Source: Lachnospiraceae bacterium (GTDB lineage: Bacteria > Bacillota > Clostridia > Lachnospirales > Lachnospiraceae). From it: a DNA stretch of 41,624 bases. The stretch lies in assembly GCA_024405155.1 (NCBI GenBank), contig JAKSPC010000018.1:1-41624 (forward strand). Direction: 5' to 3'. The notes beneath the pieces were generated by a model. It was not told where the DNA came from, made no database searches, and saw nothing but the letters and a program-made list of their open reading frames with translations. Positions 15,908 through 24,374 of the stretch are shown here, piece after piece. The translations under genes and the position numbers were made by a program. Each line of letters starts with the position of its first letter. Position 1 is the first letter of the stretch.

Positions 15908-16531
15908 TTATAATAGTTTGCCGATATTGTGCACCGTGCAGACGGCAACACCCTGTACCCTCAGCTCGTCCACATATATAGGCGCGTATTTCTTTTGTTC
16001 TTTTTTGCACGAATACAGATAATACTGTTCCTTCTCTTCATCAAAGCATAATTTTTTCAGATTGTTGAGCCCGTCATCGTAAAGCGCAACGATAATATCT
16101 CCGATCTCGGCGGTATCCTGCTTGCGTATAATAACGTAGTCGCCCGGAAAAACGCCAATATCCGTCATTGACTCGCCTTTGGCGATAATAGCAAAGAAAT
16201 CGCCCTTGCCGACCAGTTTTTCCGGCATACGGATATATTCGATAATGTTTTCTTCCTCATAATCGCCGGGGCCACAAGTGACACTGCCGAGCACGGGCAG
16301 AGCAGGGTGATAACCCTCCTTATCCATACGGAGTGTTCCGATATTCCTCCGACCGTTATATTCAAGTTCACCGCTTCCCTTCATCGCGCAGAGATACCGA
16401 TGTACCGTCGCAATTGTTATTCCGGTTCCTTCGGAAATCTCACGCACAGAGGGGCTCGTTTTATTCAAATTGAAATATTCGTTTATATAGTCAAGGATAA
16501 CGCGCTTGTTTTCCTCATTCTTTCTTCGCAT
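15908..16531 (-). CDS. LexA-like self-cleaving repressor (S24 family)
   Basis: A 207-aa protein. The N-terminal winged helix (residues 5-60, SPSVREISEGTGITIATVHR) matches the LexA DNA-binding fold. The C-terminal S24 peptidase part has cleavage site Cys86-Gly87 (CGPGDYEEE), catalytic Ser121 in GESMTDIGV and Lys159 in NNLKKL. Housekeeping LexA normally cleaves Ala-Gly; Cys-Gly is known in UmuD and some Firmicutes LexA-like proteins. It starts 9 nt after the KilA-N gene's stop, so the two form an operon. Candidate operators are the dyads at 17407-17421 and 17467-17481. It may be a mobile-element repressor inactivated by RecA on DNA damage, or this organism's LexA; the genetic context favours the former. 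Confidence 0.85.
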   Translation of the reverse strand: MRRKNEENKRVILDYINEYFNLNKTSPSVREISEGTGITIATVHRYLCAMKGSGELEYNGRRNIGTLRMDKEGYHPALPVLGSVTCGPGDYEEENIIEYIRMPEKLVGKGDFFAIIAKGESMTDIGVFPGDYVIIRKQDTAEIGDIIVALYDDGLNNLKKLCFDEEKEQYYLYSCKKEQKKYAPIYVDELRVQGVAVCTVHNIGKLL

Positions 16532-16540
16532 AAGGCTGCC

Positions 16541-17341
16541 TCATTTCAGATACTTTTTGTTGTCAACTTCCTGCAAAACCGTGATCTGGTGAATGGCGAT
16601 CTGATTGAGCTTCAGAAGGCGCTCCGGCTGCGGTATGTTATCGTTTATCAGGACAGCGTTGATGTTTTCAAGATTGGAGAGACAGATCAGTTCATTCATC
16701 GTAGCATAATCACGGATGTTTCCCTTCAAATCGGGGTTTTCCTCACGCCATTGCTTTGCCGTCTTTCCGAAAAGCGCAACGTTCAGAACATCCGCTTCAT
16801 CAGCATATACGAAAGAAATCTGAGTCGGCGAAAGTTCAGCGGGAATCAAATTCTGCTTGATTGCGTCAGTATGGATATGGTAATTGATTTTTGCAAGCTC
16901 ACGCTTTGCCGACCAGCCGAGCTGCTTCTGTTCCTCATTTTTCAGCCGCTGAAATTCTTTAACGATATAGATCTTGAACTGCGGGCTTATCCACATAGCA
17001 AACTCGAAAGCGATATCCTTGTGTGCGTAGGTGCCGCCATAGCGCCCGGCTTTAGCGGTGAGTGAAATAGCTCCCGTCCGTTCCACGAATTCCTTGACGC
17101 TGATTTTAAAGTTATTCAGCCCGGAACGGTTCGTTATTTCAGAAAACACATCGAAGTCGAAATCGGGATTATATACGCTCTCCCAGGTGCCAATATACTC
17201 AAGCGTATTACGATTGCGCAGCCAGTCGGTGACGAAAAAATCCCCGTCCTTGGCTTTGAGCATATCCGTGATGCAAAGATAGTCTTCACCATTCATTTTG
17301 GTTATATTGATTTCCGTATCCTTTACCGTCAGCTTCTGCAT
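16541..17341 (-). CDS. KilA-N domain protein
   Basis: A 266-aa protein. The N-terminal half carries a KilA-N domain (residues 18-125: DYLCITDMLKA, then FVERTGAISLTAKAGRYGG with HKDIAFEFAMWISPQFK), a DNA-binding module typical of phages, plasmids and large DNA viruses. The C-terminal half (KRELAKINYHIHTDAIKQNL onward) is found in free-standing KilA-N proteins of gut bacteria. It is the first gene of an operon with a LexA-like repressor. The SD GGAGG lies 7 nt before the ATG, and a 32-bp perfect palindrome lies 21 nt upstream. It is likely cargo of an old mobile element; its action is unknown. Confidence 0.85.
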   Translation of the reverse strand: MQKLTVKDTEINITKMNGEDYLCITDMLKAKDGDFFVTDWLRNRNTLEYIGTWESVYNPDFDFDVFSEITNRSGLNNFKISVKEFVERTGAISLTAKAGRYGGTYAHKDIAFEFAMWISPQFKIYIVKEFQRLKNEEQKQLGWSAKRELAKINYHIHTDAIKQNLIPAELSPTQISFVYADEADVLNVALFGKTAKQWREENPDLKGNIRDYATMNELICLSNLENINAVLINDNIPQPERLLKLNQIAIHQITVLQEVDNKKYLK

Positions 17342-17362
17342 ATTATGCCCTCCGAGCTTTAC

Positions 17363-17394
17363 TTTTAATTATGGCGAATTCGCCATAATTAAAA
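17363..17394. promoter_or_regulatory. 32-bp perfect palindrome upstream of the KilA-N gene
   Basis: The half-site TTTTAATTATGGCGAA (17363-17378) is followed directly by its exact reverse complement with no loop. It is too close to the start to be a terminator for this gene, and a zero-loop palindrome favours a dimeric protein operator. The core is ATGGCGAATTCGCCAT. Confidence 0.75.
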
Positions 17395-17406
17395 ACCATG
17401 TATACC

Positions 17407-17481
17407 GAAACGTATCGTTTCATATAGGAGTATATCATGGACGAAACCGGTTTGTCAGCACTTTTTGAGACGTTTTGTTTC
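17407..17481. promoter_or_regulatory. Two dyads with a 60-bp period upstream of the KilA-N/LexA-like operon
   Basis: GAAACG-TAT-CGTTTC (17407-17421) is a perfect dyad. GAGACG-TTT-TGTTTC (17467-17481) is an imperfect copy exactly 60 bp away. Both could be sites for the LexA-like repressor encoded in the same operon. Confidence 0.45.
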
Positions 17482-17545
17482 AGATTTTTGGTTATCATTA
17501 AGAAAGTAAAAATGCCCAGCCCGGAATCAAGCGTCCAGTTTTTTT

Positions 17546-18730
17546 CTACCTTACTTTTTTGATCCCCGAAACGCAGAGCGCGGCGCCGGCGGCCGTTACG
17601 GCAAAGCCGGCAAGAAGCGTGATCTTCACGCTGGTAGTGTCATAGAGCTTTCCGGCGATGAGGCCTGCCAGTACGCCGGAGGCCATTTCCATGGTGTAGA
17701 CGAGGCTCTGTCCTTTGGCCAGATTTTTTGCGGGGATCACTTTCGATACGTACACCACGATCGCCGCCGCAAACAGGGCATATCCCGGTCCCTGCAGAAG
17801 CTGGGACACATAGAGTCCCGTCATATTTGTGACCAGCGCAGACGCAAGGATCTTAAGGGAAATGGCGATGACGGATAGGGTGAGGATGGAGGATAGATGC
17901 CACTTCTTTCTGAACCGGGCAAAGGCAAACATGAACGGGATCTCTATGGCCGCGCTGACCCCGGACAGAAATCCCATGCCCGAGGTATCGCCGCCCAGGT
18001 TCCTTACCACGTTGATCAGGAAAGTAGCGTAGGTATAGTAGCCGAAAAACAGCAGCATGATGCCGAAAAGAAGACGGGTAAACACCGGCTCTTCCCGGAA
18101 GAACTGAAGAAGGGAAGAGCTTTTCTGCTCATTTTCCGGATTCATGGAAATGGAGCGCTGTCCGACGAAAAACCGTCCCGCGTAACCGTTTACGACGATC
18201 TGCACGACCAGAAGAAGGATGCCGAATACGGGAAGATACGTTGCCGGAATATACTTAAAAACGATGCCCAGCAGAACGGACGGAATGATATATGCGAAAG
18301 ATCCCACGCCTCTGGCGATACCGAAGTTCAGGTCGATCCCCGATGCGGCGCAGTCACCGCAGAACCGGAGGACAACGGAATTGGTGGAGATGAAAAGCCC
18401 GATCACCAGGGCGACCAGCACGGCGGTAATAAGATTTCCGGAACCGGTGAACTGAAGGATGGCAAACAGGATGATCTGCAGGAAAAGCAGCGGCGTATTC
18501 ATTTTTGCCGTGGGAAACCTGGGGTGACTGTCCAGATAGGACGCGATCACCGGTCCCAGAAGGGAGCCCAGCACTCTTCCTGCGGCAGTAATGACGCCCA
18601 GCGCAAAGTTACTGAAAGATAAAGCCTGCAGATAAACGGCCGTGTAACTCAAAACGGCGCAGGCCGTCATCCAGTAGGTGGCCTGCACGAGCGAATACGT
18701 CGGTGTGAAACTCTTCCTGTTCTGATCCAT
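17546..18730 (-). CDS. MFS transporter, MFS_1-like (oligosaccharide:H+ symporter type)
   Basis: A 394-aa protein with about 12 membrane segments and short loops. The N-terminal half (YSLVQATYWMTACAVLSYTA, later GRVLGSLLGPVIASYLDSHP) resembles the LacY/nucleoside-permease branch of MFS rather than drug exporters. It starts 4 nt after the mnmE stop with SD GGGGAA inside the mnmE 3' end, so it is transcribed with mnmE. Substrate unknown. Confidence 0.8.
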   Translation of the reverse strand: MDQNRKSFTPTYSLVQATYWMTACAVLSYTAVYLQALSFSNFALGVITAAGRVLGSLLGPVIASYLDSHPRFPTAKMNTPLLFLQIILFAILQFTGSGNLITAVLVALVIGLFISTNSVVLRFCGDCAASGIDLNFGIARGVGSFAYIIPSVLLGIVFKYIPATYLPVFGILLLVVQIVVNGYAGRFFVGQRSISMNPENEQKSSSLLQFFREEPVFTRLLFGIMLLFFGYYTYATFLINVVRNLGGDTSGMGFLSGVSAAIEIPFMFAFARFRKKWHLSSILTLSVIAISLKILASALVTNMTGLYVSQLLQGPGYALFAAAIVVYVSKVIPAKNLAKGQSLVYTMEMASGVLAGLIAGKLYDTTSVKITLLAGFAVTAAGAALCVSGIKKVR

Positions 18731-18734
18731 GACT

Positions 18735-20108
18735 TTACTTCCCCATACAGAACTCGGAGAAGATGCGGTTTATGAGATCCTCTCCGGTCTCCTGCCCGGT
18801 GATGAGGCCAAGAGCCGTGTAGGCATCCATCAGATCGATGGTCCAGAAGTCCTCCGGCATTCCGCTCTCCACGGAAGATACGGCATTTTTAACCGACGCC
18901 GCCGCTTTTTTCAGAAGCTCCACGTGCCGTTCGGTGGTGATGACCACCTGATCGTTCAGCCGCACGCTTCCGTCCACGAACATGTCTCTGATCTTATTCA
19001 TAAGCTTATCGATCCCTTCGCCGGTCACGGTACTCACGCGCAATGTTTCACGTGAAACATTTTCCGGGTTCTTCGTCCCGGCGGGATCCAGATCGCACTT
19101 GTTGTACAGGCAGATCGCCTTCAGACCCTTCTTTTCGATAAAGTCCATGATCATCCGGTCGGAATCGTCCTGCGGTGCGGAAGAGTCGATGACGTAAAGA
19201 ATGAGGTCTGCGTTTTCCGCGAACCGGTAGGCCATTTCCACGCCGATCTTTTCCACGGTGTCCTCGGTCTCTCTGACACCGGCGGTATCGATGATGTTGA
19301 GCGTCAGTCCGTCAAAGGTGATGGATTCCCGGATGGCGTCACGGGTGGTGCCGGGGATGTTGGTCACGATGGCCCGTTCCTCACCCAGCAGCGCATTCAG
19401 AAGTGAAGACTTTCCGGCATTGGGTTTTCCCAGGATACAGGTGTTGATCCCTTCCTTCACCACTTTTCCGTAGCGGTAGGACGCGATCAGTTTTTCAAGT
19501 TCCGAAAGGATCTCTGTAAGGATCGGGAGCAGTTCTTCAGCGTAGCCGGTCAGATCGTAATGCTCCGGATCGTCCAGCGCGGCCTCAATATAGGCGCAGC
19601 TTCTGATGAGCTTTTCCCGGAGCTCTCCCACTTTTTTCGACACGCTTCCCTTCAGCTGGGAAGTAGACGCCTTGATGGAGTCGTCGTTTTTCGCGTTGAT
19701 CACGTCGATGACCGCTTCGGCCTGGGCCAGATCGATCCTTCCGTTCAGGAAGGCTCTTTTTGTAAATTCCCCGGACTCGGCCAGGCGCGCGCCGGCCGAA
19801 AGCACGGCTTCCAGCACCCGCTTCATCATTAGCGGTCCGCCGTGGCAGTCGATCTCGATGGTATCTTCTCCGGTGTAGGAGTGGGGCGCTTTCATGTTCA
19901 TGACAAGCACCTCGTCGGATGTTTCACGTGAAACATTCACGAAACCGTAGTGGATGCGTCCTGGTCGTGAAAAGTCTCCCGGCGTGCCGTCTTTCCGGGT
20001 AAATATGCGTGAAATAACAGAAAAGCTTTCGGGGCCCGACATTCTCACAATGCCGATCCCGGAAGCTGTCAGTCCTGTTGCGATCGCCGCTATGGTATCG
20101 TTCTGCAT
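18735..20108 (-). CDS. mnmE: tRNA modification GTPase MnmE (TrmE)
   Basis: A K+-activated GTPase that with MnmG makes cmnm5U at tRNA wobble uridines. Start is placed at the ATG at 20106-20108 (MQNDTIAAIATG), with GAGG 6 nt upstream; an in-frame GTG at 20120 is possible. The N-terminal formyl-THF-binding domain is followed by the G domain: GKPNAGKS (G1), PGTTRD (G2), DTAGVRE (G3), NKCDL (G4). The C-terminus ends in FCMGK with the catalytic Cys of the CxGK motif. It is about 457 aa, a normal length. Two perfect parS sites lie in its coding sequence. In most Firmicutes mnmE sits between jag and mnmG; here it follows rsmG. Confidence 0.96.
   Translation of the reverse strand: MQNDTIAAIATGLTASGIGIVRMSGPESFSVISRIFTRKDGTPGDFSRPGRIHYGFVNVSRETSDEVLVMNMKAPHSYTGEDTIEIDCHGGPLMMKRVLEAVLSAGARLAESGEFTKRAFLNGRIDLAQAEAVIDVINAKNDDSIKASTSQLKGSVSKKVGELREKLIRSCAYIEAALDDPEHYDLTGYAEELLPILTEILSELEKLIASYRYGKVVKEGINTCILGKPNAGKSSLLNALLGEERAIVTNIPGTTRDAIRESITFDGLTLNIIDTAGVRETEDTVEKIGVEMAYRFAENADLILYVIDSSAPQDDSDRMIMDFIEKKGLKAICLYNKCDLDPAGTKNPENVSRETLRVSTVTGEGIDKLMNKIRDMFVDGSVRLNDQVVITTERHVELLKKAAASVKNAVSSVESGMPEDFWTIDLMDAYTALGLITGQETGEDLINRIFSEFCMGK
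19044..19059. promoter_or_regulatory. parS: parS site 1 (perfect consensus)
   Basis: TGTTTCACGTGAAACA is a perfect match to the Firmicutes parS consensus, and the palindrome extends to 20 bp (19042-19061). It encodes NVSRETL within mnmE. It is the expected loading site for the ParB encoded about 6 kb away. Confidence 0.92.
19920..19935. promoter_or_regulatory. parS: parS site 2 (perfect consensus)
   Basis: A second TGTTTCACGTGAAACA, 876 bp from the first and also within mnmE, encodes NVSRETS. It lies about 8 kb from oriC, in the usual parS zone. Confidence 0.92.
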
Positions 20109-20116
20109 GGTCATCC

Positions 20117-20863
20117 TCACTGAATGGGTTCCTTTGACGGCGTTCCCGCCTTCCGGGGGAACCTGCCCGGTGTCTGCTTTTCTTTCCGCACGGTAACGGT
20201 AAGCCTCTTCACGCCGTCTCCGGCATCGTATTCCGAAACGCTTTCCGTTTTTCCGCCAAGCACTGTGATGGCCTTTGTGGCTTTCTGTATCTCTTCTTCA
20301 CTGCCGGAAGCCTTGTAGGATACGAATCTGCCTCCTGCCTTTACGAAGGGCAGGCAGTATTCGGAAAGTACCGAAAGGTCCGCCACGGCCCTGGCCACGG
20401 CGATATCATATTTTTCCCTGTGATCTTTATCGTGTGCCGTATCTTCCGCGCGTCCGTGAACGGTGGTGATCCCGGCAAGGCCCAGCGCTTCGATCACTTC
20501 GTTTAAGAAAACGAGCCGCTTGTTGAGGGAATCGAAGAGCGTGACCTTAAGCTCCGGAAAAACGATCTTCAAGACCATGCCCGGAAGACCGGCGCCGGTC
20601 CCCACGTCGATAAGAGAAAGCTCTTTCCCGTCCGTCAGGTCTTTTCCCGCGCCCGAGGCAAGAATGCCCGCCAGAGAGTCCGCAAAATGACGGATCAGGA
20701 CGCCGTCTTCGTCGGTGACCGCCGTCAGGTTCATCACCTTGTTTTTCTCTGCGAGCATGTCAAAGTACCGGACCAGCTGTCCGCTTTGTTCCGGTGTCAG
20801 GCTCACTCCCAGAGAAAGAGCGATTTTCGTTATTCTATTTCCGAAATCTTCTGAAAAATTCAT
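20117..20863 (-). CDS. rsmG: 16S rRNA (guanine-527-N7)-methyltransferase RsmG
   Basis: A 248-aa SAM-dependent methyltransferase (GidB). RHFADSLAGI (the HxxDSL motif) at residues 58-67 is followed by DVGTGAGLPGMVLKI (SAM-binding motif I) and RAEDTAHD. Its ATG overlaps the stop of the upstream ATPase gene (ATGA), so translation is probably coupled. The downstream mnmE begins at or just after its stop. Family lengths are 210-250 aa; the basic C-terminal tail (RKEKQTPGRFPRKAG) is slightly long. Confidence 0.95.
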   Translation of the reverse strand: MNFSEDFGNRITKIALSLGVSLTPEQSGQLVRYFDMLAEKNKVMNLTAVTDEDGVLIRHFADSLAGILASGAGKDLTDGKELSLIDVGTGAGLPGMVLKIVFPELKVTLFDSLNKRLVFLNEVIEALGLAGITTVHGRAEDTAHDKDHREKYDIAVARAVADLSVLSEYCLPFVKAGGRFVSYKASGSEEEIQKATKAITVLGGKTESVSEYDAGDGVKRLTVTVRKEKQTPGRFPRKAGTPSKEPIQ

Positions 20864-22299
20864 CGTACCAGATCTTCCAATGTGATCACATTTGTAAAAT
20901 CTCCGCTGTAAGCATTGGGCTTCAGGCCGTAGGTCGTGATCAGCGTGCTGTGAACGGTCTTTTTTTTCGGCAGCATTTCAATCATTGCATTACATCTGTC
21001 CATCAGGATCATGTGGTAATTTTTGTCTACCGAAAACTCGCTGCTGTAAAACTTGATCTCGCACATATTGACTACGTTATCTTTGCGGTCAATGATGAGA
21101 TCTATCTGCATTCCTTTTTCGCCATTTTCTTTTCTGATCCAGGGCGAACATGCCGTGCTGATCCCGGATATTCCCAAAGCTGTTTTAATCTGATCAATAT
21201 GGTTGAAACACAGATTTTCAAATGCCAGTCCGCTCCAGCTGATCACTTCCTGGGAAAGGTCGTTTTCCTGCCAGAAATGATTGCTTTGTGAAGATTTCGC
21301 CCTGTCAGAAAAATGCAGCCAGAAAATGCAGAACGGATCGGACAGTTTATAGCGTTCTTCCCGCTTCCCGCTGCCGAACGGAATGTAGCTGATTATGTAA
21401 TCGCTGGTTATCAGAGCGTTCAGATACTGTGTCAGCGTACCGCCGTTTTCTATCCCGGTGACGGCAATCAGTTCTTTTCTTGTGAGCCCTGCTCTTCTGG
21501 AATATAATGCAGTAACAATGGTTTTCATTGCCTCAGGGCTGCTGAATGCGGAATCAAACAGTCTGTCAAATTCTCCCTCCAGTTTTGCTCCCTTCGAGAA
21601 AAACAATTTGTCTACGTTCTGCGGGAAAGAAAGACCCGGCTCCATATATCCCATATAAAAAGGAATACCACCAATGGTCATATAGCTGCGGGCAATGTCA
21701 TAATCCGACATTATCACATTGTTGTATTCATAGAACTCCCGGCATTCCTTCAAAGAAAAAGGTTCCAGCTTGATCACATGGGTGACCCTGTTGTAAAGCC
21801 CGCCATGGCTGTTGATCAGTTTGTCCCGGATCCAGGAATTCGCGCTTCCGCATACGATGACCATGAGATTTTCCCGATGGCATCCCCAATTATTCCAGAA
21901 TGCTTCAAAAGCAGTAACAAAACCGGATCGGGGCGTATCCATCCATGGCATTTCATCCAGGAATACCACCTGGCGCTCACCGTGATCGTTTTTTTCCAGG
22001 TATTCTTCCAGCATGAAAAAGGCTTCCAGCCAGCTTTTCGGACACCGGATATTTTTTTCTCCTGCCAGCTGAAGCGAAAAATAGAAGTTCTGCAGCTGTA
22101 TTTTCAAGGCCCCTTTTCCGTCACTTCCCAGCTCCACAGGGGACAACCCGGCATGACGAAAAGTGATCCTTCCTTTAAAAGCCTCATCGATCAGATAAGT
22201 CTTTCCGACACGCCTTCTGCCGTAAACAGCCACAAGCTGCGCCTTATCCGTATGATAAAGCCGGTTCAGTTCATTGATTTCCGCTTTTCTGCCTATCAT
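20860..22299 (-). CDS. AAA-type ATPase with DUF234-like C-terminal domain
   Basis: A 479-aa protein. The start at 22299 (MIGRKAEINEL) is supported by GAGG 8 nt upstream. Walker A is GRRRVGKTYLI (residues 28-38), Walker B is QVVFLDEMPW, and VCGSANSWI follows. The C-terminal region has a wHTH-like part (RKELIAVTGIENGGTLTQYL) and a PD-(D/E)xK nuclease-like end (QIDLIIDRKDNVVNMCEIKF), the standard layout of the archaeal-type ATPase/DUF234 family. These genes are common, mobile and poorly understood; toxin or defence roles have been suggested for relatives. It separates mnmG from rsmG, has its own consensus promoter and overlaps rsmG by 4 nt. Its base composition looks AT-richer than its neighbours. 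Confidence 0.85.
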   Translation of the reverse strand: MIGRKAEINELNRLYHTDKAQLVAVYGRRRVGKTYLIDEAFKGRITFRHAGLSPVELGSDGKGALKIQLQNFYFSLQLAGEKNIRCPKSWLEAFFMLEEYLEKNDHGERQVVFLDEMPWMDTPRSGFVTAFEAFWNNWGCHRENLMVIVCGSANSWIRDKLINSHGGLYNRVTHVIKLEPFSLKECREFYEYNNVIMSDYDIARSYMTIGGIPFYMGYMEPGLSFPQNVDKLFFSKGAKLEGEFDRLFDSAFSSPEAMKTIVTALYSRRAGLTRKELIAVTGIENGGTLTQYLNALITSDYIISYIPFGSGKREERYKLSDPFCIFWLHFSDRAKSSQSNHFWQENDLSQEVISWSGLAFENLCFNHIDQIKTALGISGISTACSPWIRKENGEKGMQIDLIIDRKDNVVNMCEIKFYSSEFSVDKNYHMILMDRCNAMIEMLPKKKTVHSTLITTYGLKPNAYSGDFTNVITLEDLVR

Positions 22300-22338
22300 T
22301 TGATCTACCTCAAAAACGTTCTGATCTCCTGAAAAGCG

Positions 22339-22367
22339 ATTATAGCTTCGCAATTTAATTTTGTCAA
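22339..22367 (-). promoter_or_regulatory. Perfect-consensus promoter of the ATPase-rsmG-mnmE operon
   Basis: The minus strand has TTGACA (22362-22367), exactly 17 nt, and TATAAT (22339-22344): both hexamers and the spacing are ideal. It lies between the mnmG terminator and the ATPase gene and probably also drives rsmG, mnmE and the MFS gene. Confidence 0.85.
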
Positions 22368-22397
22368 TAAATTGCGTTTCGAGCTGATTAAAGAGCA

Positions 22398-22463
22398 AAA
22401 AAGTCCCTTAACCAGCTCGAATAGACTAAAAATATATCAATGGAGCTGATTAAGGAACTTTTT
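22398..22463 (-). terminator. Long-stem terminator after mnmG
   Basis: Arms of 21 nt (22398-22418 and 22443-22463) pair with only two G-U wobbles across a 24-nt loop and end in a T-tract on the minus strand. A third partial copy of the arm, GAGCTGATTAA, occurs at 22381-22391. It separates mnmG transcription from the ATPase operon. Confidence 0.7.
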
Positions 22464-22473
22464 CTTGCTTTCG

Positions 22474-24372
22474 TCACTGGTGTGTTTTGTTGTACTGCTC
22501 CAGGTAGACCAGCAGTACGTTGACGTCTGCCGGGCTTACGCCGGAGATCCTGCCTGCCTGACCGATGTTGGCCGGGCGGATCTTCATGAGCTTCTGCTTT
22601 GCCTCGATGCGAAGCCCTTTGAGCGGTGTGTAGTCAAGATCCGCAGGGATCTCACGGTTTTCCAGCTTTTTGAACTGTTCCACCTGGATCATCTGCCGCT
22701 TGATATATCCTTCGTATTTGAGGCCGATATTCACCTGCTCCTTTACTCTCCAGGAAAGTTCCGGGCGGAGAGGATCCAGTTCGGAAAGCACTTCGTAATC
22801 CAGTTCCGGACGTTTGATGAGCTCTGCCAGCGTAATGCCGTGGCCTTCCTTCAGGGGATCGGAGCCGTGGGCCGCAAGGAACGTATTGGTCTTTTCCGTG
22901 GCTCCCACGAAGGTGGTCTCCATTCTCTTCGTTTCCTCTTCGATCTGCTGCTTTCTTAAAAGGAACGCCTGATAATCCTCTTCCGTAAGAAGCCCTATGT
23001 CGTGACCGATCTCACACAGACGGAGATCGGCATTGTCCTGCCGCAAAAGGAGCCGGTATTCGGCACGGGAGGTCATCATGCGGTAGGGTTCCGCGCTTTC
23101 CTTGGTCACCAGGTCGTCGATAAGCACACCGATGTATGCCTGGGAGCGGTCCAGCACTACTTCCTTTCTTCCTTTTAATGAAAGAGAGGCGTTGATACCT
23201 GCCATCAGTCCCTGCACGGCAGCTTCCTCGTAACCGGAGGAACCGTTGATCTGCCCTGCGGAATAGAGGCCGCGGATCTCTTTGAACTCCAGGGTGGCCT
23301 TTAAGACCGTAGCGTCGATGCAGTCGTACTCGATGGCATAGGCGTTGCGCACGATGCTGGCATGCTCGAAACCTGCCATGGTGCGGATCATGCGGTACTG
23401 CACGTCCTCCGGCATGGAGGAACTCATGCCCGAAAGGTATACCTCGTTGGTATACAGGCCTTCCGGTTCCACAAAGATCTGATGACGGTCCTTATCCGGG
23501 AACTTCATGACTTTGTCCTCAATAGAAGGGCAGTACCGGGGACCGGTGCCCTCGATGGTGCCGGAAAAGAGCGGAGAGCGGGAAATATTTTCCCGGATGA
23601 TCTGATGGGTCTCTTCGTTGGTATAGGTGAGATAACAGTCCACCTGGGGCTTGTCGATGTCTTCCGGCTCGTTGGAAAGAGAGAAGGGCCGGACGAAGGG
23701 ATCGCCGTGCTGCACCTGCATTTTTGAAAAATCCACGGTACGTCCGTCCACCCGGGCCGGCGTTCCCGTTTTGAACCGCTTCACCGGGATCCCCAGATCT
23801 ATGAGGGAAGCCGTCAGATGATTGGCGGCTTTTAACCCGTTGGGCCCGGTATACTCGCTGACGTCGCCGAAAATGCATCTGGCTTTTAAATAAACGCCGG
23901 TGCAGAGGATGGCCCGTGGGCATTCGTAGAAGGCGCCTGATACAGTCTTTACACCGGTGACTTTTCCGTCTTCCACACAGATCTCCGCCACTTCCGCCTG
24001 TCGAATGGTAAGGCCGGGGGTGTTTTCCAGGGTCTTCCGCATGGAGCGGATGTAATCCTGTTTATCGGCCTGAGCCCGGAGGGAATGAACCGCCGGTCCC
24101 TTGGATTCGTTCAGCATCCGGGACTGGATCCAGGTCTTGTCGATGTTTCTTCCCATCTCTCCGCCGAGAGCGTCCAGTTCGCAGACCAGATGACCCTTGG
24201 AACTTCCGCCGATGTTGGGGTTGCAGGGCATCATGGCAATGGAGTCCACGCTCACCGTGAACATGATGGTCTTAAGGCCCAGACGGGCACAAGCAAGGGC
24301 CGCCTCGACTCCTGCGTGGCCGGCCCCTACTACTGCTGCGTCATAAATTTCGTGTATGTGCTGTGTTTCCAA
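22474..24372 (-). CDS. mnmG: tRNA uridine-5-carboxymethylaminomethyl modification enzyme MnmG (GidA)
   Basis: A 632-aa FAD-dependent partner of MnmE in wobble-uridine modification. The N-terminal FAD-binding [17 protein letters not shown] is followed by [15 protein letters not shown], and the family signature [11 protein letters not shown] holds a catalytic Cys. Late in the protein, [16 protein letters not shown] is also conserved. Length is normal. It starts 2 nt after the jag stop and ends at a strong terminator. Its usual downstream partner rsmG has been separated by an inserted ATPase gene. Confidence 0.97.
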   Translation of the reverse strand: METQHIHEIYDAAVVGAGHAGVEAALACARLGLKTIMFTVSVDSIAMMPCNPNIGGSSKGHLVCELDALGGEMGRNIDKTWIQSRMLNESKGPAVHSLRAQADKQDYIRSMRKTLENTPGLTIRQAEVAEICVEDGKVTGVKTVSGAFYECPRAILCTGVYLKARCIFGDVSEYTGPNGLKAANHLTASLIDLGIPVKRFKTGTPARVDGRTVDFSKMQVQHGDPFVRPFSLSNEPEDIDKPQVDCYLTYTNEETHQIIRENISRSPLFSGTIEGTGPRYCPSIEDKVMKFPDKDRHQIFVEPEGLYTNEVYLSGMSSSMPEDVQYRMIRTMAGFEHASIVRNAYAIEYDCIDATVLKATLEFKEIRGLYSAGQINGSSGYEEAAVQGLMAGINASLSLKGRKEVVLDRSQAYIGVLIDDLVTKESAEPYRMMTSRAEYRLLLRQDNADLRLCEIGHDIGLLTEEDYQAFLLRKQQIEEETKRMETTFVGATEKTNTFLAAHGSDPLKEGHGITLAELIKRPELDYEVLSELDPLRPELSWRVKEQVNIGLKYEGYIKRQMIQVEQFKKLENREIPADLDYTPLKGLRIEAKQKLMKIRPANIGQAGRISGVSPADVNVLLVYLEQYNKTHQ

Positions 24373-24374
24373 AG

